Positions 1 to 8,838 of a stretch of 64,000 nucleotides of DNA are shown in pieces. This DNA comes from Francisella philomiragia subsp. philomiragia ATCC 25015 (GTDB taxonomy: Bacteria > Pseudomonadota > Gammaproteobacteria > Francisellales > Francisellaceae). Location of the stretch: NCBI RefSeq assembly GCF_000156715.1, contig NZ_DS999316.1, positions 110,619-174,618 on the forward strand. Reading direction: 5' to 3'. The position numbers and the translations under genes are program-made. Position 1 is the stretch's first letter. Each line of letters starts with the position of its first letter. The notes under the pieces were generated by a model. That model was not told where the DNA came from, searched no databases, and worked only from the letters and a program-made list of their open reading frames with translations.

Positions 1-36
1 AATAAAAAGGAATTATTTTAATAATGCTTTTTGATG

Positions 37-42
37 TATAAT
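37..42 (+). promoter_or_regulatory. possible -10 element upstream of the first gene
   Basis: A perfect TATAAT lies 33 bases upstream of the ATG at 75. No convincing -35 hexamer is seen 16-18 bases before it. The rest of bases 1-74 shows no coding signal. In so AT-rich a genome such a hexamer can occur by chance. Confidence 0.3.
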
Positions 43-74
43 TCGAGTCGAAGTTTAATAATCTTTTTTAACAT

Positions 75-827
75 ATGCTTGTAGATAAATATATTTCTCA
101 TAGAGGTGCTAATAGTGATGCTGTTGAGAATACAATAGACGCTTTTCAAATTGCTAAGAGTGCTGGTTTTAACTGGTTTGAAACAGATGTGCAAATGAGT
201 TCTGATGGGGAATTATTTTTATTTCATGATGATACTCCACAAAGATTTTCTAGTATTTCTGAAAATGTCACAAATATGTCATGGTCTGAACTAAAAGCTA
301 TAGAACTTATTCATCCTGTAGTCAAATCAAAGGCAAAGGTATTAGCTTTGAAAGAGTATCTTGAGTGGGCAGAGCATAATAATGTTTTTTTGAATCTAGA
401 AATTAAAGTAAGTAATGAAAACATAAATTATCAAAAGGTCTTAGTCAATAAAGTTATAGGTCTGCTTGGAGCTTATCCAAATATGAAATCAAAGATTCTA
501 TTATCAAGCTTCTCAAAAGTGGTAATGAGAGAATTAAGAAGACATAAAGATTTCACTCAAGGCAAACTTTTTTATACCACTAACTGGGTTAGGGATTTTG
601 AGTATATTGATGGTAAGCTTTATAGAAACTTTATTAAAAACAGATATATAGCAGTCATAATAAATTATAGTTGCTTAACTCATTCAAGAGTTAAATATTT
701 AAAACGCAAATTTGGTAAAGTTTTTGTTTATTCTGTTTACACAGATGATGAAATTAAACAATTACTTGAATGGCAAGTTGATGCTATATTCATTGATAAA
801 AAAGAACAGTTAAACCTTAGTATTTAA
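75..827 (+). CDS. glycerophosphodiester phosphodiesterase family protein
   Basis: Predicted to hydrolyse glycerophosphodiesters (phospholipid head-group remnants) to glycerol-3-phosphate and an alcohol. The GDPD signature is clear: His9-Arg10 in ISHRG, the ENT triplet after it, ETDVQ near residues 37-41, then FHDD. No signal peptide is visible, so it is probably cytoplasmic, like UgpQ rather than periplasmic GlpQ. About 250 residues is normal for the family. Its 3' end overlaps the convergent CinA-like gene by 4 bases. The ribosome-binding site before the ATG is weak. The family is secure; substrate preference is unknown. Confidence 0.85.
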   Translation: MLVDKYISHRGANSDAVENTIDAFQIAKSAGFNWFETDVQMSSDGELFLFHDDTPQRFSSISENVTNMSWSELKAIELIHPVVKSKAKVLALKEYLEWAEHNNVFLNLEIKVSNENINYQKVLVNKVIGLLGAYPNMKSKILLSSFSKVVMRELRRHKDFTQGKLFYTTNWVRDFEYIDGKLYRNFIKNRYIAVIINYSCLTHSRVKYLKRKFGKVFVYSVYTDDEIKQLLEWQVDAIFIDKKEQLNLSI

Positions 828-1567
828 ATATTTAAATGCTCTTTTAAAAGGTGCTCCACATTTATGATAATATCTTCACTATATGGACAGCCTTCAGGGT
901 AAAAATATTTCAGCTCTATAAATCCTTCAGCAATTCTATATTTGAAAGTAACAAATGAATATTTTTCTTTTATAGTTTCAAGCTTTTCGGCAAGCAGGCT
1001 TTCACCTATATTATGAATATTCCATCGTTTACGGATTATTTTTCTGTTTTTTGATTTATTGGTTAAATTTAAGGCTTCAAGCATTGGTATACATTCTTTA
1101 GGAGGTCCTGGGAAAGCAAATATAAATCTATTAGAATCGAACTCTAGTTTGAATCCATTGGCGGTACCATTTTGATTTATTATAATCTTTGCATCAGTAG
1201 GGAACATAGCTTGTTTTTTAGTTCCCAAAGTGATTTTGCCATATTTAGCTAGCATTCTTTTTTCTAATTTATGCCATGATGAATCATCCAAAAGCATATC
1301 TTTTTTGAAGTATTTTGCTATGGACTCTGTGGTTAAATCATCTTCAGTTGGTCCTAAACCACCGATAGTAATAATATTTTTATGATTAGATCTTAGAAAA
1401 TCAATGCTAGAAATAATATCTTCATAACTATCTTTGCAACTGATATGAAATCCTATTTCAAACCCATTACTTACTAGATATTTAGCAAAGTTACTTGAGT
1501 TTGTATTAACAATATCACCGTCAACAATCTCATCACCAATAGCTATAAAGCCAAAGTCATATCTCAT
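824..1567 (-). CDS. CinA-like / molybdopterin-binding-fold protein
   Basis: A 247-residue MoCF-biosynthesis-fold protein matching the N-terminal part of CinA. GDEIVDGDIVNTNS near the N-terminus and GGLGPTEDDLT around residue 70 are the family's conserved loops. The C-terminal nicotinamide-nucleotide amidase domain of full CinA is absent. The CinA N-terminal domain is linked to ADP-ribose/NAD metabolite clean-up in some bacteria, so a role in molybdopterin synthesis should not be assumed. It is a single gene, tail-to-tail with the phosphodiesterase and divergent from cphA. Confidence 0.8.
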   Translation of the reverse strand: MRYDFGFIAIGDEIVDGDIVNTNSSNFAKYLVSNGFEIGFHISCKDSYEDIISSIDFLRSNHKNIITIGGLGPTEDDLTTESIAKYFKKDMLLDDSSWHKLEKRMLAKYGKITLGTKKQAMFPTDAKIIINQNGTANGFKLEFDSNRFIFAFPGPPKECIPMLEALNLTNKSKNRKIIRKRWNIHNIGESLLAEKLETIKEKYSFVTFKYRIAEGFIELKYFYPEGCPYSEDIIINVEHLLKEHLNI

Positions 1568-1691
1568 ATTCTTCCTTATGATTTTTTATTGATTTATTAA
1601 AATCCGCTATTCTTGAACATAATTTTTATGTATCATGATTTGTGAAGTATATATTATCTGTATACAACATTGAATATCTAAGGAGTCTTAA

Positions 1692-4514
1692 ATGAAAATA
1701 CTATCTACTAATGTTTATGTGGGACCTAACATCTATGCAAACTTTCCTGTTATAAAGCATGAGATTGATTTAGGCGTACTTGAAAACTGGCCATCTGCGA
1801 AGATTGGTGAGGATTTTATAAATCGACTTGTGGATAGTTTACCAGGATTGGAAGAGCATGGTTGTTCTTATAGAGAGAAAGGCGGCTTTATCCGCAGATT
1901 AAGAGAAGATGATGGAACTTGGATGGGACATATTTGGGAGCATGCAATACTTGAGCTTCAAGATATGGCTGGTAGTGATGTTACCTATGGTCGTACAAGA
2001 TCTACAGGCGAAGCAGGTCACTATAATATGGTTTATGAATATAAGCAGAAAGATGTTGGTCTAAGAGCTATGGAGTTAGCTAGAGACTTATTAGTATCTT
2101 TATTACCTGAAGAGCTTAAGAAACAAGTAGAACATAAGAACGAAGACTTTGATTTTGAATATGAGAAGGTTAGATTTATTAAATTTGCTCAAAGCAAAGA
2201 GTTTGGACCAAGTACAGCCTCATTGATTGAAGCTGCTAAAAAAAGAGATATTCCATATCTTAGACTAAATGATCAGTCATTAGTGCAATTTGGTTATGGT
2301 AAATATCAGCAAAGAATTCGAGCAACAATAACTGGTAAGACAACTAGTATTGCGGTTGATTTATCATGCGATAAAAATCAGACTAACACCATATTGGAAG
2401 GTTTGGGGCTTCCAATGCCTAAGCAAAGAATGGTAACCACAGAAGAAGGTGCTTTAAGAGCTGCAAAAATTCTAGGTTTTCCACTGGTTGTTAAGCCTTT
2501 AGACGGTAATCATGGTCGTGGTATATCGATCAACTTAAAAACAATGCAAGAGATTAAGGAAGCTTTTGTTGAAGCGAGTAAAGTATCTAGATATGTTTTA
2601 GTAGAGCAATTTGCAACAGGCTTTGATCATAGAATGTTGGTAGTTGATGGTAAGCTTGTTGCAGTTGCAAAAAGAGTACCTGGACATGTTGTGGGTGATG
2701 GGAAACATAACATAAAAGAATTAGTTGATATCGTGAATGAAGATCCGCGTAGAGGTGTCGGACATGAGAAAGTTTTAACAAAATTAGAGCTAGATTATCA
2801 GGCTAAGACTTTGTTGAAGGCAGCGGGATATGACGAAAACACTATCCTTAAAGAAGGAGAGATTTTCTATTTAAGATCTACAGCTAATCTTTCAACTGGT
2901 GGTACTGCTATAGATGTGACGGATATAGTCCATCCAGATAATAAAGATATGGCAGAAAGAGCTATAAAGGCTATAGGACTTGATGTTGGTGGTGTTGATT
3001 TCTTGATAGATGATATTTCTCAATCATACCATGATATTGGTGGCGCTATTTGTGAGTGTAATGCTGCTCCAGGATTTAGAATGCACGTAGCTCCTAGTGA
3101 AGGTAAACCAAGAGATGTAGCTGGAGCTGTTATTGATATGCTAATTCCTAAAGAGTATGGTAACGCTAGAATTCCTATTGCTGCTATCACAGGAACAAAT
3201 GGTAAAACTACAACTTCGCGTATGGTTGCCCATATGTGGAAAAATGCTGGTAAGATCGTAGGTTTAACAACTACTGATGGTGTATATATCAATGGTAAGT
3301 TGACAGTTGCTGGAGATACTACAGGTCCAACTTCTGCACAGATGGTTTTAAAAGACCCATCAGTAGAAATGGCAATCTTAGAGACAGCTAGAGGTGGATT
3401 ACTAAGAAGTGGTATGGGATATGATTATTGTAATGTTGGAGCATGTCTAAATGTTTCATCCGATCATTTAGGTCTTAAGGGGATAAATACATTAGAAGAT
3501 TTGGCTAAAGTCAAGAGTATTGTTCCTCAAGCAGCAAAAGATGTTGCGGTATTAAATGCTGATGATCCAAACGTACTTAAGATGTCAGCTAAAGTAACAG
3601 CAAAGCACATATTATATGTAACGATGAATCCAGAACATGCTTTAGTCAAGCAACATATACGTGCTGGTGGAAAAGCTTGTATCATCGAGAAGGGTGTTAA
3701 TGGAGACATGATTACAATTTTTGATAATAATGTTCACATACCAGTTTTATGGACTCATCTAATACCAGCTACTATGGAAGGCAAGGCTATTCATAATGTT
3801 CAAAACTCTATGTTTGCTATTGCAATATGTTATAGTATGGGTATGAGTTTAGATGATCTTAGAGATGGTCTAAGAACGTTTGTTACATCATTTTATCAAG
3901 CACCAGGGCGTATGAACTGGTTTGAAGAGCATCCATTTAAGGTGCTTATGGACTATGGCCACAATCCTGCTGCAATCAAACTTGTAAGTCAGATGATTGA
4001 TAATATGGAATTTTCTGGTAAGAAAATATGTGTATTAGCATCACCAGGTGACAGACGAGATCAAGATGTCTACGAGATAGCAAAAACAGCAGCACCTTAT
4101 TATGATTATTTTATATGTAAAGGTGATGATGATACTCGTGGAAGAGCAGATGGTGAAATTCCTAGAATGCTTAAAGAGGGATTGATTGAGGCTGGTGTTG
4201 ATGCTTCTAGAATTGAAACTATTCAAAGTGAGCAGAAGGCTGTAGATCATGCTCTTAGTATGGCACAGGATGGCGATTTGGTTGTTATATTTGCTGATAA
4301 GCTCAAGAGAACTTGGAAACAAATCATTTATTTTAACAAAAATGAAGATGATGATAAGAAAGAGCACAAAATTGAAAAAAGAGAGATGTTCTCTGCTTCA
4401 GTAATAGCTCAAGATCCTAGTTTATCATTGGAGATCTCTGAGGTTATCAAAGCTGGTGTTATAGCTGATGAAAGTGGTGTTAGAGTTATTTTCGATGAAG
4501 AAGATAATGACTAA
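1692..4514 (+). CDS. cphA: cyanophycin synthetase
   Basis: Makes cyanophycin, an Asp backbone with Arg on each side chain, by ATP-dependent ligation without ribosomes. The 940 residues show the expected order: an N-terminal CphA domain (about 1-200), an ATP-grasp domain (about 215-485, ending in the ECNAAPGFRMH metal/ATP segment) that adds Asp, and a Mur-ligase domain with P-loop GTNGKTTT around Lys505 that adds Arg. AAGGAG at 1680-1685 is a strong ribosome-binding site. The next gene encodes a shorter paralogue 34 bases downstream. No cyanophycinase or isoaspartyl dipeptidase lies in the window. The product in this organism could be cyanophycin or a related dipeptide polymer. Confidence 0.9.
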   Translation: MKILSTNVYVGPNIYANFPVIKHEIDLGVLENWPSAKIGEDFINRLVDSLPGLEEHGCSYREKGGFIRRLREDDGTWMGHIWEHAILELQDMAGSDVTYGRTRSTGEAGHYNMVYEYKQKDVGLRAMELARDLLVSLLPEELKKQVEHKNEDFDFEYEKVRFIKFAQSKEFGPSTASLIEAAKKRDIPYLRLNDQSLVQFGYGKYQQRIRATITGKTTSIAVDLSCDKNQTNTILEGLGLPMPKQRMVTTEEGALRAAKILGFPLVVKPLDGNHGRGISINLKTMQEIKEAFVEASKVSRYVLVEQFATGFDHRMLVVDGKLVAVAKRVPGHVVGDGKHNIKELVDIVNEDPRRGVGHEKVLTKLELDYQAKTLLKAAGYDENTILKEGEIFYLRSTANLSTGGTAIDVTDIVHPDNKDMAERAIKAIGLDVGGVDFLIDDISQSYHDIGGAICECNAAPGFRMHVAPSEGKPRDVAGAVIDMLIPKEYGNARIPIAAITGTNGKTTTSRMVAHMWKNAGKIVGLTTTDGVYINGKLTVAGDTTGPTSAQMVLKDPSVEMAILETARGGLLRSGMGYDYCNVGACLNVSSDHLGLKGINTLEDLAKVKSIVPQAAKDVAVLNADDPNVLKMSAKVTAKHILYVTMNPEHALVKQHIRAGGKACIIEKGVNGDMITIFDNNVHIPVLWTHLIPATMEGKAIHNVQNSMFAIAICYSMGMSLDDLRDGLRTFVTSFYQAPGRMNWFEEHPFKVLMDYGHNPAAIKLVSQMIDNMEFSGKKICVLASPGDRRDQDVYEIAKTAAPYYDYFICKGDDDTRGRADGEIPRMLKEGLIEAGVDASRIETIQSEQKAVDHALSMAQDGDLVVIFADKLKRTWKQIIYFNKNEDDDKKEHKIEKREMFSASVIAQDPSLSLEISEVIKAGVIADESGVRVIFDEEDND

Positions 4515-4548
4515 TTGTTTGGTTTTTATTATTTAATGGAGCCTTTGT

Positions 4549-6234
4549 ATGATTCCTGAAGGTTATTCACGTAGACTTGTTGGACCTAATCTGTTTTTTA
4601 AAGAAACTGGAACAGTTCTAGATGTACCACTTATAGATAATCGCGATAAATTAACAAAACTTTTCTACCAAGAGGCAGAAAGGATACTTCCAGCTCTTGG
4701 TTGGGAGTATATAAAATTGACACATAAGTTTTTTAATAATGGTGTCCGTTATGCGATGGTCGCGCCTGTAGATATTACTATGCCAGCGTGTGATGTTATT
4801 GACTTTATTTGGTTATCTGTTAGGGAAGGTTTTGAAACTGGTGTTTTTAAGTCTCTTGATGAGGCGAAAGACAAGTTATTACCTTTGATAAATGAAGATA
4901 AGAACTTAACTTATAGAAAACTCTATGATTTAGCTAAATCTAAAGGTTTTAATGCTTTTAGAGATAAAAATAAAGCTTTTGTTGGTTCTGGTACTGGTTG
5001 TTATGAGTTTGATCTAGACAACGACAAAATTGAAGATGTTGATTGGTCAAAAGTTTATGATATTCCAGCTGTGATTGTGACAGGTACTAACGGCAAGACA
5101 ACTACAGTTAGATTGACTGATTATATTTGTCGCACTGCTGGTAAGCTTACTGGTTACACATCTACAGATTGGGTTAAAGTTAATGATGAGTTGATAGATG
5201 AGGGAGACTATTCTGGTCCAACAGGTCATCAATTTGTTTTGACAAACAAAAAAGTAGAAGTTGCTTTGCTTGAGTCTGCTCGTGGAGGTCTCCTAAAGAG
5301 AGGCTTGATAGAGACTTATGTAAATGCAGCAGCTGTTACCAACGTTTCTGCAGATCATCTAGGTGAAGATGGGATTGAAACAGTTGCAGAACTAGCAGAA
5401 GCGAAAGCGATTGTATTTCGAACAATGGGCAAAGACTCTCATGCTGTAATCAATTTAGATAATTTCTATATGAAACAGCAGTTTGATAAATTAAGTTGCG
5501 CTAAAATCATTGTTACACAAGATCCTGATCAACATGATATGGATTACTACTTGTCAAAGGCTGATTATGCTTGTGTAGTGGAGAATGGTATTTTCACATG
5601 GATTGATAAAAAATCTAAAAAGCAAATTCTTCCTGTGGTGGATGCTCCTTTAACAGTTAAAGGCTTTGCTAAGCATAATATTGAAAATGCTATGATTGCT
5701 ATAGCTTTATCATTTAAACTTGGCATTGATTTTGATTATATTGAAAAGGCGCTTAGAAGCTACAAGAATGATCCTAAAGTTAATAGAGGCCGAGCAAATA
5801 TTTTTGAATTTGATAATAAAGTTGCTGTTCTTGATTACGCCCATAATGAAGCTGGTATGGAAGCTTTATTAAATATGATAAAAGCCTACGATAAAGGTGG
5901 TAAGAAATATTTAATGATAGGAACCACAGGGGATCGCAAATACTTAATTTCTGGAATTAATGACATTATACTCGAACATGGTATAGATTTCGTGGTTATC
6001 AAAGAAACTGAGAAGTATCTTAGAGGAGCAAAACCTCTTGAGTTACCTACGCTAATCCGTGATGATTTAGAAAGAAAGGGCTTTGACATCTCAAAAACTT
6101 ATATTTCACATGGAGAGTTAATAGGGGTTAAATACATACTAGATATGCTTGAAGATAATGATATAGGTATTTTTTGTTGCCAAGCAGAGCTGGAAGAAGT
6201 TGCAAATTATCTTGAAAATTTAGCCGATAAATAA
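4549..6234 (+). CDS. cyanophycin-synthetase-like Mur ligase lacking the ATP-grasp domain
   Basis: A 561-residue paralogue of the Mur-ligase half of cyanophycin synthetase. Residues 1-165 resemble the CphA N-terminal region (SRRLVGPNLFF), and the Mur-ligase P-loop GTNGKTTT is around Lys183, followed by ESARGGLL and the SADHLG segment. The ATP-grasp domain that adds Asp in CphA is missing, so alone it could catalyse only an amide ligation of the Mur type. It sits 34 bases after cphA, most likely in the same transcript. It may be a partner or accessory ligase, or may use another substrate. It abuts convergent ispF with no gap. Confidence 0.8.
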   Translation: MIPEGYSRRLVGPNLFFKETGTVLDVPLIDNRDKLTKLFYQEAERILPALGWEYIKLTHKFFNNGVRYAMVAPVDITMPACDVIDFIWLSVREGFETGVFKSLDEAKDKLLPLINEDKNLTYRKLYDLAKSKGFNAFRDKNKAFVGSGTGCYEFDLDNDKIEDVDWSKVYDIPAVIVTGTNGKTTTVRLTDYICRTAGKLTGYTSTDWVKVNDELIDEGDYSGPTGHQFVLTNKKVEVALLESARGGLLKRGLIETYVNAAAVTNVSADHLGEDGIETVAELAEAKAIVFRTMGKDSHAVINLDNFYMKQQFDKLSCAKIIVTQDPDQHDMDYYLSKADYACVVENGIFTWIDKKSKKQILPVVDAPLTVKGFAKHNIENAMIAIALSFKLGIDFDYIEKALRSYKNDPKVNRGRANIFEFDNKVAVLDYAHNEAGMEALLNMIKAYDKGGKKYLMIGTTGDRKYLISGINDIILEHGIDFVVIKETEKYLRGAKPLELPTLIRDDLERKGFDISKTYISHGELIGVKYILDMLEDNDIGIFCCQAELEEVANYLENLADK

Positions 6235-6714
6235 CTATCTATTTAGTAGGCAAACAACATGTGTTGCGATGCCTTCTTTCCTACCTATAAATCCTAATTG
6301 TTCAGTAGTTGTTGCTTTTATGTTTATTTGATTAACTTGTATTTCAAGTACATTTGCCAAGCAAGCTTTCATTTTTTCTATATGAGGAAGCATTTTAGGT
6401 GCTTGTGCAATAATGGTACAATCAATATTGCTTATCGAGTATTCTTTATGATCAAGCATTTTTTTTATTTCAGCTAAGAAAAATTTACTATCAGTATTTT
6501 TATACTCCATGTCAGTGTCTGGAAAATGTTTACCTATATCTCCAAGACATAATGCACCTAAAATAGCATCACAAAGAGCATGAATTAATACGTCACCATC
6601 AGAGTGAGCTTCTAGTCCCATTTTATATGGAATCTCGATTCCACCAATAATTATATTTTTTTTTGTAGATGTGAATTTGTGTACATCATATCCATGTCCA
6701 ATTCGAAACGACAT
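6235..6714 (-). CDS. ispF: 2-C-methyl-D-erythritol 2,4-cyclodiphosphate synthase
   Basis: Cyclises CDP-methylerythritol 2-phosphate in the MEP isoprenoid pathway. Its 159 residues are the usual length. The metal-binding GHGYDVHKF at residues 6-14, the SDGDVLIHALCDAILGA segment, GDIGKHFPDTD and the C-terminal KATTTEQLGFIGRKEGI are all hallmarks. The active enzyme is a zinc-dependent trimer. IspD is not in this window. The tandem rhodanese gene lies 10 bases upstream on the same strand and could be co-transcribed. Confidence 0.95.
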   Translation of the reverse strand: MSFRIGHGYDVHKFTSTKKNIIIGGIEIPYKMGLEAHSDGDVLIHALCDAILGALCLGDIGKHFPDTDMEYKNTDSKFFLAEIKKMLDHKEYSISNIDCTIIAQAPKMLPHIEKMKACLANVLEIQVNQINIKATTTEQLGFIGRKEGIATHVVCLLNR

Positions 6715-6724
6715 TATATAGTTC

Positions 6725-7474
6725 CTAGTCTTGTGTTACAGGATAGTTATTATTTAACCATGCATTGATGCCACCTTCTACAGATATAACACCTGTATAG
6801 CCCATACTTTTTAAGCTTTTAGCTGCTAATGCTGATCTGAAGCCACTACCACAGTATAAATATATTTTTTGATGTTTATTTGGAATTAGACTTTCAATTT
6901 TAACTTCTATTTGTCCTTTGCTAAGATGGGTAGCACCTTGAATATGGAATCTATTGAACTCAGAATCTTCTCTAACATCAAAAATCACACCATCTAGCTC
7001 ATTAGAGTTTATCTTATCGTATAAATCTGTTACAGAGCATTCTTTGATATCAGATTTAGCATTATTGACAAGCCTTAAAAACTCATGAGGTCTAGCTTGA
7101 TTAGGTGATTTAGTAGGATAGCCTTTAGCATTCCATGCTCTCCAACCACCATCAACAGAGATTACATTTTTATAACCCATCTCACGTAGTTTATCAGCTA
7201 CGATAGCAGACCTAAAACCACCACCACAATAAAAATACATCTTTTGATTTTTGTTAGGAACTGCTGACTCAATAGCACTTTCGATAATTCCTTTACTAAT
7301 ATGAATCGCATTAGGAATGTATCCATTTGCAAATTCTGACTCTTCACGTGTATCAATAAGTAAACCATCAAGAGTTTCTGTTTCATTCATTTTGTTGATA
7401 TCATCAACTGTACATTCTTGTATTCTACTTTTTGCATCGTTTACTAAATCTAAAAAACCTGATGTGTGTTGCAT
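6725..7474 (-). CDS. tandem-domain rhodanese (sulfurtransferase)
   Basis: Two consecutive rhodanese domains in 249 residues, each with an active-site cysteine loop: CGGGFR at Cys83 and CGSGFR at Cys208. Rhodaneses carry a persulfide on this cysteine and pass sulfur to acceptors. Each half begins with a similar LVN(D/N)AKS segment (residues 10-16 and 135-141), so the gene looks like an internal duplication. Unlike classical two-domain thiosulfate sulfurtransferases, where the N-terminal domain is inactive, both cysteines are kept. An AAGG ribosome-binding site supports the start. The sulfur acceptor is unknown. Confidence 0.85.
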   Translation of the reverse strand: MQHTSGFLDLVNDAKSRIQECTVDDINKMNETETLDGLLIDTREESEFANGYIPNAIHISKGIIESAIESAVPNKNQKMYFYCGGGFRSAIVADKLREMGYKNVISVDGGWRAWNAKGYPTKSPNQARPHEFLRLVNNAKSDIKECSVTDLYDKINSNELDGVIFDVREDSEFNRFHIQGATHLSKGQIEVKIESLIPNKHQKIYLYCGSGFRSALAAKSLKSMGYTGVISVEGGINAWLNNNYPVTQD

Positions 7475-7545
7475 ATCTATACCTTGTAGTTTTGTGATTA
7501 AATAACTATTTATATTTTATCTTTTTCTTTGCTTAAAGAGAATAT

Positions 7546-8757
7546 TTAAAGAATATAATCAATAACTTGGAATATGATAATAATAATAGCAATAGCTAGA
7601 GCAAAGTTGTTAAGCTTGCTATTTTTCATTGATTTGTAAATTATTTCAAAATTACGGTTACGAAGTATTCTAACCATATTTAGTGGACATGAAACAAGCA
7701 TTATTAGAGAAAATAGTCCAACAACAGATAGTGCTATTAAAAAAAGTTTTTTAAAATAATAGTTCAGGATTATCGGTAGCATAAAAAGCAGAAAGCTTAA
7801 TAATATGTTTTTGCTTAGTGTTGATAGGTTGTTCATTTTGAATCTATCAAGTATTAGATCTTTTAATGCTAATGATAGAGTTATAAAAGCAGTTGTTACA
7901 GAAATTGTAATAAAGGTATAAATTAAAGTTATAACCTCAGAGGACTGAATATTAGCTTTGAGGATATATATAAGTTGAGTTACACTATCTTCAGAGCTAA
8001 GGGATTTTAAGACTTCAGCAAAACTATTTTTATCACCATAGATAGCTATATTGCCAAATATTGATACTATCCAGCATACATATATTACTAATATTATTAG
8101 AGATGCAACTATAATAATTCTTCTAATATCTTTTGGATGTGGTCCAACATAGTTCACAACACTAGGAACAATTATATGAGCTGAGAATGTTGTAGCTAGT
8201 ATTGGTAAAGTAACTATAACTTCTTTTAGAGTACCAAAACTATAACTATCTAGCTTGGAGATATTTATAGACTTGAAAAGTAATAATATTGTAAATAATA
8301 TGATAATAAGTTTTACGGTAAGAAAAACCCTATTAAGCCATTCTGCAGGTCCTGTACCTTTTAAAATAAATCCACCAAAAAGTATAACAAAACTAATTTC
8401 TATAATAATATAATTTATATCTAGTAGGCTTTCAAAAGATGAGCCTATTGCAGAGATATATGCTGCAAGCATTCCGTAAAGTATTCCAAAAGCACATATA
8501 TAAACCAGAATAACTCCTGGTTTTTTGAAGAGTTTATGAGCAAGTCCTAGATAACTAATACCGCTTTCAAAATGTAGGCATGCTTCTGCAACAGCTAATG
8601 TTGAATATGTCATTAAAAGCCACATCAAAAACATTATGATGCAACCAATAACAACACCAAAGCTTGAAAGAATCATAGGAATAGCAAGGATACCTCCACC
8701 CAAAGAAGTACCTATAATTAAGAAAATACTACCAATTTGCTTATTTATACTTGTCAA
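7546..8757 (-). CDS. aromatic amino-acid permease (HAAAP family)
   Basis: A 403-residue inner-membrane carrier with about 11 hydrophobic segments. It opens with the family signature GTSLGGGILAIPM near residues 18-30. This resembles TyrP/Mtr/TnaB-type proton symporters for tyrosine or tryptophan. LysR-type or TyrR sites were not recognised upstream. It is probably monocistronic, with about 80 bases on each side. The exact amino acid cannot be assigned from sequence alone. Confidence 0.8.
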   Translation of the reverse strand: MTSINKQIGSIFLIIGTSLGGGILAIPMILSSFGVVIGCIIMFLMWLLMTYSTLAVAEACLHFESGISYLGLAHKLFKKPGVILVYICAFGILYGMLAAYISAIGSSFESLLDINYIIIEISFVILFGGFILKGTGPAEWLNRVFLTVKLIIILFTILLLFKSINISKLDSYSFGTLKEVIVTLPILATTFSAHIIVPSVVNYVGPHPKDIRRIIIVASLIILVIYVCWIVSIFGNIAIYGDKNSFAEVLKSLSSEDSVTQLIYILKANIQSSEVITLIYTFITISVTTAFITLSLALKDLILDRFKMNNLSTLSKNILLSFLLFMLPIILNYYFKKLFLIALSVVGLFSLIMLVSCPLNMVRILRNRNFEIIYKSMKNSKLNNFALAIAIIIIIFQVIDYIL

Positions 8758-8838
8758 TTTTTAGAATAGTAAGTTTTATGTTTGAATAAATTAAAGCATA
8801 TAAATTAACGATTATAAATTAATAAATGAAAGAAATAA

